Shown here in pieces: positions 46,237-54,954 of a stretch of DNA of 64,000 nucleotides (the first letter of the stretch is position 1; each line of letters starts with the position of its first letter). The DNA is taken from assembly GCF_017309955.1 (NCBI RefSeq), contig NZ_CP021247.1, positions 3,621,001-3,685,000 of the forward strand, written 5' to 3'. The notes beneath the pieces are model-generated. The model was not told where the DNA came from and made no database searches. It was given only the letters and a program-made list of their open reading frames with translations. The translations under genes and the position numbers were made by a program. This DNA is from Novosphingobium sp. KA1 (GTDB lineage: Bacteria; Pseudomonadota; Alphaproteobacteria; Sphingomonadales; Sphingomonadaceae).

Positions 46237-47868
46237 TTACTCGACCGGGGCGTATTCGGCCTTCCACATGCTCGCCGCGATGCTCTCGCGGGTGAGCGCT
46301 TCGGGCTCGGCCGTGGCGAGGCCTTCCGCCACCGCCTGTTCGACGACGGCAACGGCGATTTCCAGCGCCACTTCGCGCAGCGCGGTGACCGGCGGCAGCA
46401 GGCCCTCGTCGCCCTCATGCAGTTCACCGAGACGGCGCGCGGCGGCCATGAACATGCCGTCGCTGACCGTGGTCGCCCCGCTCGCCAGCGCGCCGAGGCC
46501 GATGCCGGGGAAGACGTAGACGTTGTTGACCTGCGTCACCCCGGCAATGCCGAAGGGGCTGCCGGTGCCGACGATGGCCTTGCCGCCGGTCCATTCCAGC
46601 ACGTCGGCCGGGTGGGCTTCGGCGCGCGAGATCGGGTTGGAAAGCGGGAACACCACCGGGCGTTCGACATGCTCGGCCATGGTGCGGATCGCGCGCTCGT
46701 CGAAGGCCGCCTTCTGGCCCGAGGTGCCGATCAGCACGGTGGGCTTCACGTTGGCGATGGTGTCCTGCAGCGTGATCATGTTGCTGCCCGAGAGGTTCCA
46801 GCCGGCAATATCGGCGGGATCGTGCGCCAGCTTCACCTGCTGCGGCGGCATGCGCGGAACGTCGGAGAGGATCAGGCCGTCACGGTCGACCGCCCAGATC
46901 TTCGCGCGCGCATCGGCTTCGCCGAGGCCTTCGAGCTGCATGGCCTGCACCAGCATCTCGGCAACCCCGCTGCCCGCCGCGCCCGCGCCGAACAGCACCA
47001 CGCGCTGCTCGGTGATCGGCACGCCGGTCTTGCGGATCGCCGAAAGCAGCGTGCCGACGGCGGTGGCGGCCGTGCCCTGGATGTCGTCGTTGAAGCTCAG
47101 CAGGCGGTCGCGGTAGCGCACCAGCAGGTCGTAGGCGTTCTTGCCCGCGAAGTCCTCCCACTGCAGCAGCACGCCGGGGAAGCGGTCGTTCACGGCGGAG
47201 ACGAAGGCCTCGACAAAATCGTCGTAGTCCTTGCCGCGCACGCGGGGCGCCCGGTAGCCGATGTAGAGCGGGTCTTCGCGCAGCGCATGGTTGTCGGTGC
47301 CGAGGTCGAGCAGGATCGGCAGCACTTCGGCCGGGTGAATGCCCGCGCAGGCGGTGTAGAGCGCCAGCTTGCCGATCGGGATGCCCATGCCGCCAGCGCC
47401 CTGATCGCCAAGGCCGAGGATACGCTCGCCATCGCTGACGACGATCACCTTCACGCGGTCATAGGCCGGATCGGAGAGAATATCGGCAATGCGGTGGCGG
47501 TTGGAATAGCTGAGGAACAGGCCGCGCGGGCGGCGGTAGATCTCGCTGAAACGCTCGCAGCCCTCGCCCACGGTCGGCGTGTAGACCAGCGGCAGCATGC
47601 GCGGCAGGTCGCTCTGCACCAGTGCGTGGAACAGCACTTCGTTCGAGTCCTGAAGCTCGCGCAGAAAGGCGTAGCGCTGGAAGTCGCTTTCCTTGTCCTC
47701 CAGGGCGTTGCGGCGGCGCTCGATCTGGCTGTCCAGCGTGCCGACATGCGGCGGCAGCAGCCCGTGCAGGCCGAACTCGTCTCGCTCCTCCTCGGTGAAG
47801 GCGGTGCCCTTGTTGGTCAGCGGATCGGAGAGCAGCGCGCGGGCTGCGGCGTGGCGGGTGGGGGACAT
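46237..47868 (-). CDS. maeA: NAD-linked malic enzyme
   Basis: 543 residues, the stand-alone type without a phosphotransacetylase tail. Motifs: [40 protein letters not shown] (metal and malate site), [15 protein letters not shown], and nucleotide site [15 protein letters not shown]. It oxidatively decarboxylates malate to pyruvate in the cytosol. The ATG at 47868 has AAAGG 6 nt before it and removes a Pro/Arg-rich upstream extension. DctA lies just upstream on the same strand, so imported C4-dicarboxylates can be fed to pyruvate. Confidence 0.95.
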   Translation of the reverse strand: MSPTRHAAARALLSDPLTNKGTAFTEEERDEFGLHGLLPPHVGTLDSQIERRRNALEDKESDFQRYAFLRELQDSNEVLFHALVQSDLPRMLPLVYTPTVGEGCERFSEIYRRPRGLFLSYSNRHRIADILSDPAYDRVKVIVVSDGERILGLGDQGAGGMGIPIGKLALYTACAGIHPAEVLPILLDLGTDNHALREDPLYIGYRAPRVRGKDYDDFVEAFVSAVNDRFPGVLLQWEDFAGKNAYDLLVRYRDRLLSFNDDIQGTAATAVGTLLSAIRKTGVPITEQRVVLFGAGAAGSGVAEMLVQAMQLEGLGEADARAKIWAVDRDGLILSDVPRMPPQQVKLAHDPADIAGWNLSGSNMITLQDTIANVKPTVLIGTSGQKAAFDERAIRTMAEHVERPVVFPLSNPISRAEAHPADVLEWTGGKAIVGTGSPFGIAGVTQVNNVYVFPGIGLGALASGATTVSDGMFMAAARRLGELHEGDEGLLPPVTALREVALEIAVAVVEQAVAEGLATAEPEALTRESIAASMWKAEYAPVE

Positions 47869-48012
47869 CGGCGACCTTTCCTCAAACTTCCAGATGCCCG
47901 GCCGCGAAGGACGGCGCCGCCGGACGGCGGCGCAATGGGAACTGTCCTCCCTTGGAGTTGGGGGGGGACGGCACGGGCTCGCGGCTGAGCGATAGACCGC
48001 AGACGATGCCGT

Positions 48013-48025
48013 GTCACGCCGTGAC
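48013..48025. promoter_or_regulatory. Palindrome GTCAC-GCC-GTGAC in the maeA promoter gap
   Basis: Five-base perfect arms in the 180-bp gap between dctA and maeA, about 150 bp upstream of the maeA start, next to an AT-rich stretch. Likely regulator site; factor unknown. Confidence 0.35.
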
Positions 48026-48048
48026 GATTGCAATTAATGCACCTGCGG

Positions 48049-49383
48049 TTACCCGGCACCGACCGCCGGCGGCGGCGCTTCAGAATGGCCCTCGCCGCGA
48101 TTGCCGATGACCGCGCGGAAGCGCTCCATGTCGATCGCGCGTTCCCAGCGCGAAACCACCACCGTCGCCACGGCATTGCCGATGAAGTTCGTCAGGCTGC
48201 GGCATTCGGACATGAAACGGTCGACGCCCAGGATCAGCGCCATGCCCGCCACCGGCACCGAAGGCACGATGGAGAGCGTGGCCGCGAGCGTGATGAAGCC
48301 CGCGCCGGTCACCCCCGCCGCGCCCTTGGACGAGAGCATGGCAACGCCCAGCAGCAGCAGTTCCTCACCCAGCGAGAGGTGGACGTTGCAGGCCTGCGCG
48401 ATGAACAGCGCGGCCAGCGTCATGTAGATATTGGTGCCGTCGAGGTTGAAGCTGTAGCCGGTGGGCACCACAAGGCCGACAACCGGGCGCGGGCAGCCCG
48501 CGCGCTCCAGCTTTTCCATCAGCAGCGGCAGCGCGCTTTCGGAGGAGGAAGTGCCCAGCACCAGCAAGAGTTCGGTCTTGAGGTAGGCGACCAGCGCAAA
48601 GATCGAGAACCCGCACAGACGCGCCACCGTGCCCAGCACCACAAAAACGAACAGCGCCGAGGTCAGGTAGAAGGTCGCCACCAGCCCCGCGAGGTTCGCA
48701 AGGCTTTCCACGCCGTACTTGCCGATGGTGAAGGCCATGGCGCCAAACGCACCGATCGGCGCGGCTTTCATGACGATCGACACCAGCTTGAAGAAGACCA
48801 GCGAGATCGTTTCCAGCAGCGACAGCGCCGGGGCGCCGCGGTCGCCCAGCATGGCGAGCGAGACACCGAACAGGATCGCGACGACAAGGACCTGCAGGAT
48901 GTTCCCCTCGGTCATCGAGGAGAGGAACGTCTCGGGGATCATCGCCATCAGGAAACCGGTGAGCGAGGTCTCGTGCGCCTTTTCCGAATAGAGCGCGACC
49001 TTGGAGGCATCGAGCGTGGAGGGATCGATGTTGAGCCCGTGCCCCGGCCGCACCACATTGGCGACGATCAGGCCGACCACCAGCGCCAGGCTGGAGAAGA
49101 ACAGGAAATAGGCAAAGGCCTTGGCGGCCACGCGGCCCACCGATTTGAGGTCGCGCATCGCCGCGATACCGGTGGTGATGGTGAGGAAGATGACCGGCGC
49201 GATCACCATCTTCACCAGCTTGATGAAGGCATCGCCCAGCGGCTTCAGCGCCTCGCCCGCATCGGGGCGGAAATGGCCGATCAAAACGCCCAGCGCGATG
49301 GCGACGAGAACCTGGAAATAGAGGTGGCTGTACCAGCGCTGCGGCTTGGCACGTTCACCCGGCTCGGATGAAGCGATATGCAT
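48049..49383 (-). CDS. dctA: C4-dicarboxylate carrier (DAACS family)
   Basis: 444 residues, typical length, with eight helices and two re-entrant loops. Motifs [17 protein letters not shown] (first re-entrant loop) and [14 protein letters not shown] (substrate site), then [20 protein letters not shown] match DctA-type H+/Na+ symporters for succinate, fumarate and malate in the inner membrane. The start is the ATG at 49383 giving [20 protein letters not shown]; the open frame upstream contains repeat DNA. It lies directly upstream of malic enzyme. Confidence 0.95.
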   Translation of the reverse strand: MHIASSEPGERAKPQRWYSHLYFQVLVAIALGVLIGHFRPDAGEALKPLGDAFIKLVKMVIAPVIFLTITTGIAAMRDLKSVGRVAAKAFAYFLFFSSLALVVGLIVANVVRPGHGLNIDPSTLDASKVALYSEKAHETSLTGFLMAMIPETFLSSMTEGNILQVLVVAILFGVSLAMLGDRGAPALSLLETISLVFFKLVSIVMKAAPIGAFGAMAFTIGKYGVESLANLAGLVATFYLTSALFVFVVLGTVARLCGFSIFALVAYLKTELLLVLGTSSSESALPLLMEKLERAGCPRPVVGLVVPTGYSFNLDGTNIYMTLAALFIAQACNVHLSLGEELLLLGVAMLSSKGAAGVTGAGFITLAATLSIVPSVPVAGMALILGVDRFMSECRSLTNFIGNAVATVVVSRWERAIDMERFRAVIGNRGEGHSEAPPPAVGAG

Positions 49384-49707
49384 GGGACCCGTCTTGTGCT
49401 CCTTGGCGCCGCGCACCCCCCGAAAGGCGCGGCCATCGCCGGACCCTGTGCGATTTGCGGGCCGGTTCCAAGCGCTTTTTATGCAGGAATGGCCGCTTGC
49501 AGCGCGTGCTTTCCAACCCCGCCCGCTCATCCTGAGCCTGTCGAAGAGTGCATGCGTTGCGCCCAGCCTCCGGGGCCTTCGACAAGCTCAGGCTGAGCGG
49601 GGTTGAAGGATAGCGTGCAAATCATTCGTCCAACAACACCCCGTCGCCTTCGCGGGGATGACGAAGTGTTTGGTGTGGGTGGAGCGTTAGCCGGTCACCC
49701 CGCCCGG
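49384..49707. other. 324-bp gap with palindromic repeats
   Basis: No gene seen. It contains the dctA promoter region, the inverted repeat at 49514-49605 and, at 49641-49664, a single GC-rich half-site of the CCCCGTCGCC...GGGGATGACG family. Confidence 0.6.
49514..49605. repeat. ~30-bp imperfect inverted repeat of the CTGAGC-CTGTCGAAG family
   Basis: The left arm (49514-49546) and right arm (49577-49605) pair over about 29 bases with two mismatches and a 4-nt insertion. A short related palindrome occurs at 58339-58355. This motif is a frequent intergenic palindrome of alphaproteobacteria, sitting here between dctA and the osmC-like gene. Confidence 0.75.
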
Positions 49708-50091
49708 TCACGCCAGCCGCGTCTCGATCGGCAGGCCGTTCTTCAGCGTCAGCGTCACCGGCGTGCGCTCGGCGATATCGGCAAGGCGGGCCTTCTGTTC
49801 GTCATCCAGCCCGGTGATGGTCAGCGTGCGGGCAATGTGCAGATCGCCCTTCCCGCCCTTGAGCGCGAGGTCGACGGTCAACTCGCCGAACTGCCACCCC
49901 TTGCGCGCGGCGTACATCTTCAGCGTGATCGCGGTGCAGGCGCCGAGGCTGGCGAGCAGCAGGTCGTAAGGCGCCGGCCCCAGGCCCTGCCCGCCGAGCG
50001 AAGCAGGTTCGTCGGCGGTGATGGCGTGACCACCCACCACGATTTCGGTGCGCCAGGGGGTCTGGCCGATGGTGGCGGTTGCTTGGGTCAT
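49708..50091 (-). CDS. OsmC/Ohr-like family protein lacking the second cysteine
   Basis: 127 residues, OsmC fold (YhfA/OsmC-type). The first conserved cysteine is present in DLLLASLGACTAITLKMYA. The usual second cysteine region (CPV on the partner helix) reads AERTPVTLTL, so a threonine replaces it. OsmC and Ohr reduce organic hydroperoxides with both cysteines; with one, peroxidase activity would need another thiol. It is 11 nt downstream of a pirin gene on the same strand and probably part of the same transcript, fitting a redox-related operon. Confidence 0.88.
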   Translation of the reverse strand: MTQATATIGQTPWRTEIVVGGHAITADEPASLGGQGLGPAPYDLLLASLGACTAITLKMYAARKGWQFGELTVDLALKGGKGDLHIARTLTITGLDDEQKARLADIAERTPVTLTLKNGLPIETRLA

Positions 50092-50102
50092 GGCCGGGCC
50101 TT

Positions 50103-50999
50103 TCAGGCAGGAAGCGGAATGAAGTCGGGTTCGCCGGGCACGGCGGGGAAGCGCTGGGCCTTCCAGTCCTCCTTCGCCTGTTCGAGGCGATCCTTCGACG
50201 AGGACACGAAATTCCAGAAGATATGGCGCTGTTCGGGCAGCGGCTCACCGCCGAGCAGCATCAACCGAGTGTGCCCCTTGGCGCGCAGCACCAGTTCGGC
50301 GCCGGGCTGGAAGACCACCAGTTCGCCCTCGCCGAACGTGCCGTTCTGGCCGACGACTTCCACCGCCCCGCTGACGACGTAGACCGCCCGCTCGACATGC
50401 TCGGCCTTGAGCTGATAGCGCGCGCCGTCCAGCATCACGATGTCGGCATAGATCATGTCCGAATAGGTCTTCAGCGGCGAGGTCATGCCGTCGGACGTAC
50501 CGGCGATCAGCGTGAAGCGCGTGCCGGCATCTTCGCTGACGGGCATCTCGTCCGCCTTGTGGTGCGCGAAGGAGGCGCCGATTTCCTCGTGCTCCTTCGG
50601 CAGCGCCACCCAGGTCTGCAACCCGAACAGCTTGCCGCCCCTGGCGCGGTTTTCCGGCGAGGTGCGCTCGGAATGGACGATGCCGCTGCCCGCGGTCATC
50701 CAGTTGACCTCTCCGGGGAGGATCGGCTGGACCGAGCCCAGCGAATCCCGGTGCAGGATCTCGCCCTCGATCAGATAGGTGAGCGTGGAAAGACCGATGT
50801 GCGGGTGGGGCCGCACGTCGAGGCCTTCGCCCGACTTGAACACCGCCTCGCCCATCTGGTCGAAAAAGATGAAGGGGCCAACCATGCGGCGCTGCGCGAC
50901 CGGCAGCGCGCGGCGGACCTTGAAGCCGTCGCCAAGGTCGCGGACCGAGGGAAGGATGACGAGGTCAACGCCTTCGACATCGGAAGAATGCACGGACAT
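50103..50999 (-). CDS. Pirin family protein, longer type
   Basis: 298 residues, bicupin. The N-terminal cupin carries the metal ligands RPHPHIGLSTLTYLIEGEI and GSGIVHSERTS; the C-terminal cupin (AVYVVSGAVEVVGQNGTF) is degenerate. Pirins are iron proteins with quercetinase-like or redox-sensing roles. The longer C-terminal extension (FWNFVSSSKDRLEQAKEDWK) is usual for the YhaK/pirin-C type. It is the second gene of the leftward pirin-pirin-osmC set. Confidence 0.92.
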   Translation of the reverse strand: MSVHSSDVEGVDLVILPSVRDLGDGFKVRRALPVAQRRMVGPFIFFDQMGEAVFKSGEGLDVRPHPHIGLSTLTYLIEGEILHRDSLGSVQPILPGEVNWMTAGSGIVHSERTSPENRARGGKLFGLQTWVALPKEHEEIGASFAHHKADEMPVSEDAGTRFTLIAGTSDGMTSPLKTYSDMIYADIVMLDGARYQLKAEHVERAVYVVSGAVEVVGQNGTFGEGELVVFQPGAELVLRAKGHTRLMLLGGEPLPEQRHIFWNFVSSSKDRLEQAKEDWKAQRFPAVPGEPDFIPLPA

Positions 51000-51021
51000 G
51001 ATCGGCTCTCCGTAAAAGGCA

Positions 51022-51046
51022 GGGCGGGCACCCGTGGGGCCCGCCC
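51022..51046 (-). terminator. Hairpin between the two pirin genes
   Basis: GGGCGGGC (51022-51029) pairs with GCCCGCCC (51039-51046); on the minus strand it is followed closely by TTTT. It may terminate or attenuate transcription between the pirin genes. Confidence 0.45.
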
Positions 51047-51049
51047 CTA

Positions 51050-51075
51050 TTGTTATCAGGCTTTTGTTATCAGGC
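51050..51075. repeat. 12-bp direct repeat TTGTTATCAGGC at the end of the second pirin gene
   Basis: Two exact copies 14 bp apart (51050-51061 and 51064-51075). The second spans the pirin stop codon. It looks like a small duplication that displaced the 3' end. Confidence 0.7.
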
Positions 51076-51768
51076 GGCGTCGACGAGGACGATTTCGCTG
51101 TCCTCGATCGCGGTCACCCGCAGCACGTCGAGATCGCTGATCGCGGCGCCGTCACGGGCGTTGACGCGAACGTCATCGATCTGCACCGCACCGGTGGCCG
51201 GAACGAGGTAGGCCTTGCGGTCCTTGCCCAGCGGGTATTCGGCGGTCTCGCCAGCCTTCAGCGTGGCCGCCACGACCTTGGCGTCGGTGCGGATCGGCAG
51301 GGCATCGTTGTCGTTCTCGTAGCCGGAAGCCAGCGTCACGAACTGGCCCGAACGCTCGCCCTTGGGGAAGGGACGCGAGCCCCAGCTCGGCTGTTCGCCG
51401 TTGCGGGTGGGGATGATCCAGATCTGGAAGATGCGGGTTTCGACGTCTTCCATGTTGTATTCTGAGTGCTGGATCCCGGTGCCCGCGCTCATCACCTGAA
51501 CGTCGCCGGCCTCGGTGCGGCCCTTGTTGCCCAGGTTGTCCTGGTGAGTGATCGCGCCTTCACGGACATAGGTGATGATTTCCATGTCGCGGTGCGGGTG
51601 CGGCGGGAAGCCGGTCTTGGGCGCAATCACGTCGTCGTTCCAGACGCGCAGGTTGCCCCAGTGGACGCGGGCCGGATCGTGGTAGCCGGCGAACGAGAAG
51701 TGGTGCTTGGCGTCGAGCCAGCCGTGGTTGGCGCCGCCGAGGCTGTCGAAGGGGCGAAGTTCGATCAT
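51070..51768 (-). CDS. Pirin family protein, YhhW type
   Basis: 232 residues, the shorter bicupin type. Metal ligands are in the N-terminal cupin: TGFPPHPHRDMEIITYV and GTGIQHSEYN. E. coli YhhW of this type shows quercetin dioxygenase activity; the natural substrate is unknown. The start is the ATG at 51768 with AGGA in the right place. It is first of the pirin-pirin-osmC set and divergent from a LysR gene, a common arrangement in proteobacteria. Confidence 0.93.
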   Translation of the reverse strand: MIELRPFDSLGGANHGWLDAKHHFSFAGYHDPARVHWGNLRVWNDDVIAPKTGFPPHPHRDMEIITYVREGAITHQDNLGNKGRTEAGDVQVMSAGTGIQHSEYNMEDVETRIFQIWIIPTRNGEQPSWGSRPFPKGERSGQFVTLASGYENDNDALPIRTDAKVVAATLKAGETAEYPLGKDRKAYLVPATGAVQIDDVRVNARDGAAISDLDVLRVTAIEDSEIVLVDAA

Positions 51769-51845
51769 GGTCCTAAATCTCCTGTCTTGGCGGGGATACC
51801 GGTCAAATCCGGTGTCCGCCTCGTCGAAGACCCATATAGCCCTTG

Positions 51846-51866
51846 CCATCTTTCCAGATCAGATGG
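51846..51866. promoter_or_regulatory. Inverted repeat CCATCT-N9-AGATGG, candidate LysR site
   Basis: Six-base perfect arms, 21 bp in all, about midway in the 149-bp gap between the divergent pirin and LysR genes; the size fits a LysR dimer site. Confidence 0.45.
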
Positions 51867-51917
51867 ATAAAATCGACCGTACTATTCCACCAAGTTGAAA
51901 AGCGGAGCGGTAATTAC

Positions 51918-52847
51918 GTGAGCAACCCGGGCACGCCCACCTTCGACCAGCTTCGCATCTTCCTTGCCGTGGTGGACACCGGCAGTTTCGCGGGCGCGGC
52001 GCGCAAGCTGAACCGCGCGGTTTCGGTGATCAGTTATGGGATTTCCAACCTCGAGGGGCAACTGGGGTTGATGCTGTTCGACCGCGAAGGCACCCGCAAG
52101 CCGCAGCTGACCGTCGCCGGCCGCGCGGTTCTCGCCGAGGCGCGCGGCGTTGCAGAGGGGATCGACGGGCTGCGTGCCAAAGTCAAAGGCCTGCTCGACG
52201 GTCTGGAAGCCGAAGTCGATCTCGCTGTCGACGTCATGTACCCGGCCGAGCGGCTCGGCGTGATCCTGCGCGCCTTTGCCGCCGAGTTTCCCACCGTGCA
52301 GCTGCGCCTCCATGTCGAGGCGCTCGGCGCGGTGACCGCCATGGTGCTCGACGGCACCGCCGCGATCGGCCTGTCCGGCCCGCTGTTTGCCGGGGTCGAG
52401 GGGCTGGAAAGCGTCTCGATGGGATCGGTCGCCATGGTCCCCGTCGCCGCGCCCGACCATCCGCTCGGCCGCATGACCGAGATCGCGCCGGGGGCGGGGC
52501 GCGACTATACGCAGCTGGTGCTGTCCGACCGCTCGCGCTTCACCGAAGGCCGCGACTTCGCGGTGATGAGCCCCAAGACCTGGCGCCTCGCCGACCTTGG
52601 CTCCAAGCACGCGCTGCTGCGCGAGGGCATCGGCTGGGGCAACATGCCGCTGCCGATGATCGAGCCCGACCTGGTCGCCGGCACCCTGATCCGCCTCAGC
52701 ATGCCCGACCAGCCGGGCGGCATCTACCGGTTCGCCGGCATCTGGCGGCGCGACACCCCGCCCGGCCCCGCCGCGGCCTGGCTGATCGACCGCTTCGTCG
52801 CACAAAGCGCGCTGGACCCGTCGAGCGCCGAACTGCCCGATATCTGA
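51918..52847 (+). CDS. LysR family regulator next to the pirin genes
   Basis: 309 residues from a GTG at 51918. Helix-turn-helix at ~12-70 (GSFAGAARKLNRAVSVISYG) and a periplasmic-binding-protein-like effector domain (~95-295). It is divergent from the first pirin gene, and regulators of this kind usually activate the pirin they face. A longer reading from 51843 is possible but its first 25 residues have no family likeness and overlap the probable operator. Confidence 0.9.
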   Translation: MSNPGTPTFDQLRIFLAVVDTGSFAGAARKLNRAVSVISYGISNLEGQLGLMLFDREGTRKPQLTVAGRAVLAEARGVAEGIDGLRAKVKGLLDGLEAEVDLAVDVMYPAERLGVILRAFAAEFPTVQLRLHVEALGAVTAMVLDGTAAIGLSGPLFAGVEGLESVSMGSVAMVPVAAPDHPLGRMTEIAPGAGRDYTQLVLSDRSRFTEGRDFAVMSPKTWRLADLGSKHALLREGIGWGNMPLPMIEPDLVAGTLIRLSMPDQPGGIYRFAGIWRRDTPPGPAAAWLIDRFVAQSALDPSSAELPDI

Positions 52848-53061
52848 GAGGCCGTTTGTTCGAAAATGCCCGAAGGGCGCCTCCCAAACATTCCCGCAGA
52901 AGAGCGCCGAAGAGGATGGTAAAATTCGCGTTAATTAAAAGTTGTTTTTAAAGTGAAAATCAATCGTAGCAATTGAAGTACAAACAAAGCACTGGCGAAT
53001 CACTTCGTTTTCCCGGATCAATCCACTGTAATCCGGCAAGCAGAGACTGGAGTAATCCCCC

Positions 53062-53526
53062 ATGCTTCAACCGCTTCCCTCCCCCGGCCAGGCCGGACCG
53101 GAAGGTCTTGAAACCGCCATCGCCGCAAGGGTTCCGGCCTTCCCCTCGTCCGGGGCACCCGGCTCCGAACCGCTGGCCCGGGGCGGTCTGGCCGAATGGC
53201 AGTTGCGCAAGGTGATCCGCCACGTCGACGAGAACCTCGCCGCCCCGCTCGGCTGCGACGATCTCGCCGCGCTGGTGCGCCTGAGCACCGGCCATTTCAG
53301 CCGCGCCTTCAAGTCGAGCGTCGGCGAACCGCCGCACAGCTACCTGATCCGCCGGCGCATCCACCGCGCGCAGCGGCTCATGATGGAAACCCGGGACTCG
53401 CTCTCGCAGATCGCCTGCGCCTGCGGGCTGACCGACCAGGCGCACCTGACGCGGCTGTTCCGCAAGGCCGTGGGCACCACCCCGCGGGCCTGGCGGATCG
53501 ACCGGCTGGCCCGCAAGTCGGCCTGA
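53062..53526 (+). CDS. Short AraC-family regulator (DNA-binding domain only)
   Basis: 154 residues: a Pro-rich N-terminal ~45 residues and then a complete AraC double helix-turn-helix (VIRHVDENLAAPLGCDDLAA; RRIHRAQRLMMETRDSLSQI; TDQAHLTRLFRKAVGTTPRA). No effector-binding domain, so it may act like SoxS/MarA-type regulators or be controlled by its own level. AT-rich DNA at 52920-52990 upstream probably holds its promoter. Target unknown; the DoxX gene follows on the same strand after 312 bp. Confidence 0.9.
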   Translation: MLQPLPSPGQAGPEGLETAIAARVPAFPSSGAPGSEPLARGGLAEWQLRKVIRHVDENLAAPLGCDDLAALVRLSTGHFSRAFKSSVGEPPHSYLIRRRIHRAQRLMMETRDSLSQIACACGLTDQAHLTRLFRKAVGTTPRAWRIDRLARKSA

Positions 53527-53838
53527 ACCCTTTTACGGCAGCGGCCTCCGCCCGCCGCGCAGACTTGTTGTTCTTACGGTCCTGGCATCAAGCGCGCCAA
53601 GACCCCGTTCGGACCCGGCCCCGGCCATCTTCCGAACACCTCGGGACCGGCAGCACCCCACCCCCCGTCGCGCTGCCGGTCCCTTTTCTCCCTCAGACTA
53701 TTCCATATCCTCGAACAATCGAGATGACTTTATAAGCATTTTCGAAATCGCCGAACCGCGCCATCTTCTGCCCATCAAGAGGCGCCGGTGCGACGAATGG
53801 CCGGCCCTGCTGCAACCGAACACACAGGGAATCATGCC
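53527..53838. other. 312-bp gap between the AraC and DoxX genes
   Basis: I see no gene, strong palindrome or terminator. The AT-richer part at 53700-53745 probably includes the doxX promoter. Confidence 0.5.
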
Positions 53839-54243
53839 ATGAACACTGCTACCCAGACCGCATCCACCGCCACCGAAACCACGCTCGTGCGCCACCTGCC
53901 GCTGGTCGGCCGCGTGCTGATCGCGGCGATCTTCATCCTTTCCGGCCTCTCGAAGCTGGCCGCCCCCACAGCGACGATGGCCTATATCGCCTCGGCCGGC
54001 CTGCCCCTCCCCGCCGCAGCGCTGGCGGGCGCAGTGGTGGTCGAAGTGATCGGCGGCCTCGTGCTGATCTCGGGTTACCGGGTCCGCACCGTGGCGGCAG
54101 TGCTGGCGGTCTTCAGCCTGGTCACCGCGGCCTTCTTCCACAACGACCTCGCCGACCAGAACCAGTTCATCCACTTCTTCAAGAACGTGGCGATGGCCGG
54201 CGGCCTGCTGCAGATCGTCGCCTTCGGCAAGAGCCGCGACTGA
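53839..54243 (+). CDS. DoxX family membrane protein
   Basis: 134 residues, four predicted helices (LPLVGRVLIAAIFILSGLSK; PAAALAGAVVVEVIGGLVLI; TVAAVLAVFSLVTAAFF; HFFKNVAMAGGLLQIVAF). The DoxX/YphA signature SGLSKLAAP and the loop HNDLADQNQFIHFFKN match the family, whose members are linked to thiosulfate oxidation or redox stress but mostly uncharacterised. The ATG at 53839 has AGGGA 9 nt upstream. A strong terminator follows 27 nt after the stop. Confidence 0.9.
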   Translation: MNTATQTASTATETTLVRHLPLVGRVLIAAIFILSGLSKLAAPTATMAYIASAGLPLPAAALAGAVVVEVIGGLVLISGYRVRTVAAVLAVFSLVTAAFFHNDLADQNQFIHFFKNVAMAGGLLQIVAFGKSRD

Positions 54244-54270
54244 TTTCACACCATCACAAGTAACGCGAGC

Positions 54271-54298
54271 AGGCGGCTTCGAAAGGAGCCGCCTTTTT
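54271..54298 (+). terminator. Strong intrinsic terminator after doxX
   Basis: AGGCGGCT/AGCCGCCT (54271-54278 with 54287-54294), extended by two pairs to a GAAA tetraloop, followed by T5 (54294-54298). A textbook rho-independent terminator separating doxX from the sigma-factor operon. Confidence 0.9.
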
Positions 54299-54391
54299 CC
54301 TGCGTACTTGCAGCAAAACGACTTCTTCCCCTCAGCGCCGCGAACGTCTATCTGAAGCGCCGCGACTACAAGAACCGACCCAGCCATTTCC

Positions 54392-54916
54392 GTGACTTCG
54401 CCCTCCCCCGGTGCCGGCCTCGAAGCCGCCTTCCTTGCACACCGCGATGCGTTGCTGCGCTTTTTGCGCGCTCGCGGCGCAGGCGATGCGGCGGAGGACC
54501 TGCTGCACGAAGTCTGGCTGCGCATCCAGGCGACCACTCCCGGCCCGGTTGCCTCCCCCCTGCCCTACCTGATGCGCATGGCCGACCTGCTGATGATCGA
54601 CCGCTACCGCTCGCAGCGCCAGGCCGACAAGCGCGACCGCGACTGGACCGAGGTGCACTCCGATCTTGCCGGGGTGTCCGCCGAACCCTCGCCGGAGCGC
54701 CGCGCCGCCGCCGCACAGGAAGCCGCCGCGGTCCTGCGCGTGCTCGACCGGCTCGGCCCGCGTGCCGCCAGCGCCTTTCGCCGCCACCGCATCGACGGCG
54801 TGGCGCAGCGCGAGGTCGCCTCGGAACTCGGCGTCAGCCTCAGCACGGTGGAAAGCGACTTGCGCATCGCCTATCGCGCGCTCGGCGAATGGAAGGAACG
54901 CCGCGATGAGGCTTGA
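54392..54916 (+). CDS. ECF sigma factor, FecI-like
   Basis: 174 residues from a GTG. Sigma region 2 spans ~12-75 (RDALLRFLRARGAGDAAEDL, LPYLMRMADLLMIDRYRS) and region 4 ~115-165 (REVASELGVSLSTVESDLRI). Adjacent fecR and an STN-type TonB receptor identify it as an iron-starvation-type ECF sigma factor under cell-surface signalling. Its target is normally the receptor gene itself. Confidence 0.93.
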   Translation: MTSPSPGAGLEAAFLAHRDALLRFLRARGAGDAAEDLLHEVWLRIQATTPGPVASPLPYLMRMADLLMIDRYRSQRQADKRDRDWTEVHSDLAGVSAEPSPERRAAAAQEAAAVLRVLDRLGPRAASAFRRHRIDGVAQREVASELGVSLSTVESDLRIAYRALGEWKERRDEA

Positions 54917-54940
54917 GCCGTTTGTCTCCGTCATCGCTGC

Positions 54941-54946
54941 AGGAGG
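54941..54946 (+). promoter_or_regulatory. Ribosome binding site AGGAGG deciding the fecR start
   Basis: Perfect match 8 nt before the ATG at 54955. It rules out a TTG at 54913 that overlaps the sigma-factor gene. Confidence 0.8.
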
Positions 54947-54954
54947 TCCGCGCG

